Shown in pieces: positions 36,163 to 38,079 of a stretch of 38,079 bases of DNA. The position numbers were made by a program, and so were the translations under genes. A model generated the notes under the pieces. The model was given only the letters and a program-made list of their open reading frames with translations. It had not been told where the DNA came from and did not search any database. Positions within the stretch are counted from its first letter, which is position 1. Every line of letters starts with the position of its first letter. Source of the stretch: Candidatus Kuenenia stuttgartensis. Lineage in GTDB: Bacteria; Planctomycetota; Planctomycetia; Pirellulales; UBA1268. The DNA is taken from assembly GCA_945860405.1 (NCBI GenBank), contig CAMARC010000004.1, forward strand, positions 1 to 38,079. Direction: 5' to 3'.

Positions 36163-36876
36163 ATGCCGATCCTGGAAGTGAAGGAACTCGAGGCGGGATA
36201 CGGACCGATTCGGGCCCTCGATGGCGTGTCGATCGAGGTCGCCGAAGGGGAGGCCGTGGCGATCATCGGCGCCAATGGCGCCGGGAAGACGACGCTCCTC
36301 ATGACGATCTCCGGAGTCGTGTCCGCCCGCCGCGGGACGATTTCGTTTGAGGGCCGTCCGATCGTCGGGCTCCCCACCCACGCGATCGCCAAGCTCGGCA
36401 TCGGCCATGCGCCGGAGGGGCGACGGATCTTCCCCCGGCTGTCGGTGCGCGAGAATCTCCAACTCGGCGGCTTCACGCAGACCGACCGGGCGACGGTGGC
36501 CCGCGACATCGAGGAGGCCTGCGGCCTGTTTCCCGTTCTCGGCACGCGGATGAGCCAGATGGGGGGAACACTCTCCGGCGGCGAGCAACAGATGCTGGCG
36601 CTTGCCCGGGCCCTCATCGGCCGGCCGAAGCTCCTCCTCCTCGACGAGCCGTCGCTGGGACTGGCCCCGCTGATCGTCCAGAAGATCTTCGAGGTCATCG
36701 GCAGCCTCGCGAAGCGGGGGATCGCCGTCGTGCTCGTCGAACAGAATGCCCGTGCAGCGCTCAAACTCGCCGACCGGGGCTATGTCCTCGAGACTGGCCG
36801 GATCACCCTCTCCGGGCCCGGCAAAGAGCTCGCCGGTGACCGGCGAGTCCGCGAGGCCTACCTCGGCGAAGGCTGA
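36163..36876 (+). CDS. livF: LivF-like ABC ATPase
   Basis: 237 residues, the normal LivF length and without any insertion. Walker A is GANGAGKTT, the Q-loop region GIGHAPEGRRIFPRLSVREN, signature LSGGEQQMLALARAL, Walker B LLLLDEPSLGLAP and H-loop LVEQNARAAL. It would pair with the LivG-like protein to power uptake. ATG 36163 is preceded by GGAGAAGG. Last gene of the operon. Confidence 0.94.
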   Translation: MPILEVKELEAGYGPIRALDGVSIEVAEGEAVAIIGANGAGKTTLLMTISGVVSARRGTISFEGRPIVGLPTHAIAKLGIGHAPEGRRIFPRLSVRENLQLGGFTQTDRATVARDIEEACGLFPVLGTRMSQMGGTLSGGEQQMLALARALIGRPKLLLLDEPSLGLAPLIVQKIFEVIGSLAKRGIAVVLVEQNARAALKLADRGYVLETGRITLSGPGKELAGDRRVREAYLGEG

Positions 36877-36895
36877 TCGGCGCTTGGTAGGGCCG

Positions 36896-37693
36896 TCACG
36901 CGTACCACTCCCGCGGCAGCACGGCACGGGGTTTCCGGGGCACGTTGTCGCGGTCGAGCGGATGGGGGAAGTCGGCGCGCGGTCGTGTCGACAGGCAGCG
37001 ATCCCTCCGCAGGAAGGTGACCTCGAGGAGCGGCGGCACCGGAAATCCCCCGATCCTGACGATCCCGGCGTAGTTGTTGGGATGGAGGTGGACCGGAACA
37101 AAATCGAGATGCAGCTTCTCCACCGCCTCGCCAATACGGCGGCAAACGAACGGCTGGCCGAGCGCGTCGAGGTGATGAAACTCGATGACGATGATCCGGA
37201 ATCGGCGGAGCAGGGAACGCTCGGTGTTGTCGATGACGCCGTACTCGGCTCCCTCGATGTCCATCTGGAGGAGCAGGTCGCCGGTCTCGGCGGGGGCATG
37301 GCGGCCCACCCAGCTCCCCAGCGTTGTCGTTCCCTCGCCATCGAAGGTGCCGAGGAAGACCGGCTCGAAGCTGAGGGGCGCACACCCGGCGGGCGGGGTG
37401 GCAACGGAGCGATCGGCGAGGTGCGAGCCGATGCCACGCTCAGCCAGGGCGTTCTCGAAGGTCGCCTGCCGGTCGACGCCGGGAGAGAAACAGGCGGAGA
37501 TACGATCGAGGTCGTCGGGGAGGAGATAGCCGCCGTCCCCATCGGCACCGATCCTGATGAGCCCCCGACCTGCATCGACAGGCCGGAGGAGATCGACAAC
37601 CCGGCGCAGGTCGGCAAGCGGCGTGCGCTTTGACGCGAAATAACCGATCCGCGAGGCGGCAGCGGCGACGAGTGTGCGGATCGGGCTTCCCAT
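36896..37693 (-). CDS. FkbM-like methyltransferase family protein
   Basis: 265 residues from ATG 37693. Motifs: IRIGADGDGGYLLPDDL (near the SAM site), CFSPGVDRQATFENALAERG (motif I region with F/E), then DLLLQMDIEGAEYGVIDN, the MDIEGAE block typical of FkbM-type methyltransferases, and IIVIEFHHLD. These enzymes methylate sugars or other small acceptors and often lie in polysaccharide clusters. Here it converges on the ABC operon and follows the recQ end, so context is uninformative. Acceptor unknown. Confidence 0.75.
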   Translation of the reverse strand: MGSPIRTLVAAAASRIGYFASKRTPLADLRRVVDLLRPVDAGRGLIRIGADGDGGYLLPDDLDRISACFSPGVDRQATFENALAERGIGSHLADRSVATPPAGCAPLSFEPVFLGTFDGEGTTTLGSWVGRHAPAETGDLLLQMDIEGAEYGVIDNTERSLLRRFRIIVIEFHHLDALGQPFVCRRIGEAVEKLHLDFVPVHLHPNNYAGIVRIGGFPVPPLLEVTFLRRDRCLSTRPRADFPHPLDRDNVPRKPRAVLPREWYA

Positions 37694-37773
37694 CTTGTCA
37701 ATTGTGGCAGGCAGCGCCCCGATCGCGGAGAGCGACTTTCCGGATCGCCTCCGGCGGGGCCAGCGACGGCCCT

Positions 37774-38079
37774 TCAGACGGGCTTTCCGGCGACGAGATC
37801 GAGGATCGCGTCCCCGAAATCGGCCAACCGCTTCTCGCCGATCCCCTTCACCCGCAGCAGGGCCGCCGGGCTCGTCGGCTTGTCCCGGGCGATCGCGCGC
37901 AGCGCCTTGTCGTCGAGGATCGTCCAGGCCGGCTTGCCGCGGGCCTCGGCGACCCGCCGCCGCCACGACCGAAGCCGCTCGAAGAGATCGCGGTCGACGC
38001 CCTGCCAGTCGTCGGCGTCGGCCTTCGAGGCCTTCGCCCTGCCGGCACGCGGTTCGAGAAGCACCACCGGCCGCTGCCC
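37774..38079 (-). CDS. RecQ-like helicase, C-terminal HRDC part only
   Basis: An open frame enters from the right edge and ends at 37774. The visible 102 residues start GQRPVVLLEPRAG, a join to HRDC domains in RecQ helicases, then a short basic linker and an HRDC domain: DRDLFERLRSWRRRVAEARG, ILDDKALRAIARDKPTSPAA, LLRVKGIGEKRLADFGDAIL. HRDC domains bind DNA and end RecQ helicases; RNase D also carries them. The VLLEP join favours RecQ. The helicase core is outside the window. Confidence 0.75.
   Translation of the reverse strand, partial: GQRPVVLLEPRAGRAKASKADADDWQGVDRDLFERLRSWRRRVAEARGKPAWTILDDKALRAIARDKPTSPAALLRVKGIGEKRLADFGDAILDLVAGKPV

Overview
The window reads as chromosomal DNA of a planctomycete, probably of the Pirellula group. 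This is inferred from protein architecture, not from a marker gene. The signs are a large exported FG-GAP protein with an N-terminal LEPR-XLL-like motif (residues ESLESRHVLA), a PVC-type 'membrane-bound dehydrogenase' fused to LamG, cytochrome c and ThuA-like domains, a secreted SGNH plus DUF1080 protein, and uniformly high GC with strong GC3. Gene order is mosaic with many strand switches, and neighbouring genes often overlap by ATGA. I see no rRNA, tRNA, CRISPR array or complete insertion sequence.

Layout. 1-511: the 3' end of a PaaK-like ligase coupled to a DUF971 gene (+). 611-3418: a repeat-rich exported protein (-). 3419-4630: a gene-poor stretch with a small membrane-protein ORF and an orphan RHS-core fragment. 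4631-10717: a five-gene minus-strand cluster (AhpD-like protein, secreted HExxH metallopeptidase with a VHL-like domain, two unequal AAA+ ATPases, TPR/membrane protein), with ATGA overlaps at four of its five gene borders counted as ahpD/peptidase, peptidase/AAA+ and AAA+/TPR (three overlaps) and one 306-base gap. 10909-14190: carB (+). 14251-20211: a secreted TIM-barrel-like protein (+) and the 1384-residue dehydrogenase/ThuA fusion (-). 20294-26700: a five-gene plus-strand operon. 26710-28757: SGNH/DUF1080 protein and a Phd/VapC toxin-antitoxin pair (-). 29008-31353: rlmKL (+). 31436-36876: a complete branched-chain-amino-acid-type ABC transporter operon, livKHMGF (+). 36896-38079: FkbM-like methyltransferase and the 3' end of recQ (-).

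Two systems stand out. The 20-27 kb operon holds a PfkB sugar kinase, a HAD phosphatase fused to a UbiA transferase resembling DPPR synthase, a DprE1-like oxidase, a DprE2-like SDR reductase and a GT-C membrane glycosyltransferase. Together these could make polyprenyl-phosphate arabinofuranose and transfer the sugar outside the cytoplasmic membrane, a pathway best known from mycobacterial cell-wall synthesis. Second, the LivG ATPase of the ABC operon carries an in-frame insertion of about 180 residues with two predicted membrane helices between Walker A and the Q-loop, giving a membrane-anchored nucleotide-binding subunit.

Smaller points are the paired AAA+ proteins, one with a Walker B Asp-Asp and no clear aromatic pore loop, beside a metallopeptidase; a recurring TGTTCGGGGG motif; a TGTACA-containing palindrome upstream of the toxin-antitoxin genes; and an RHS remnant. 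All functions are read from sequence motifs and remembered family features; no database search was run.
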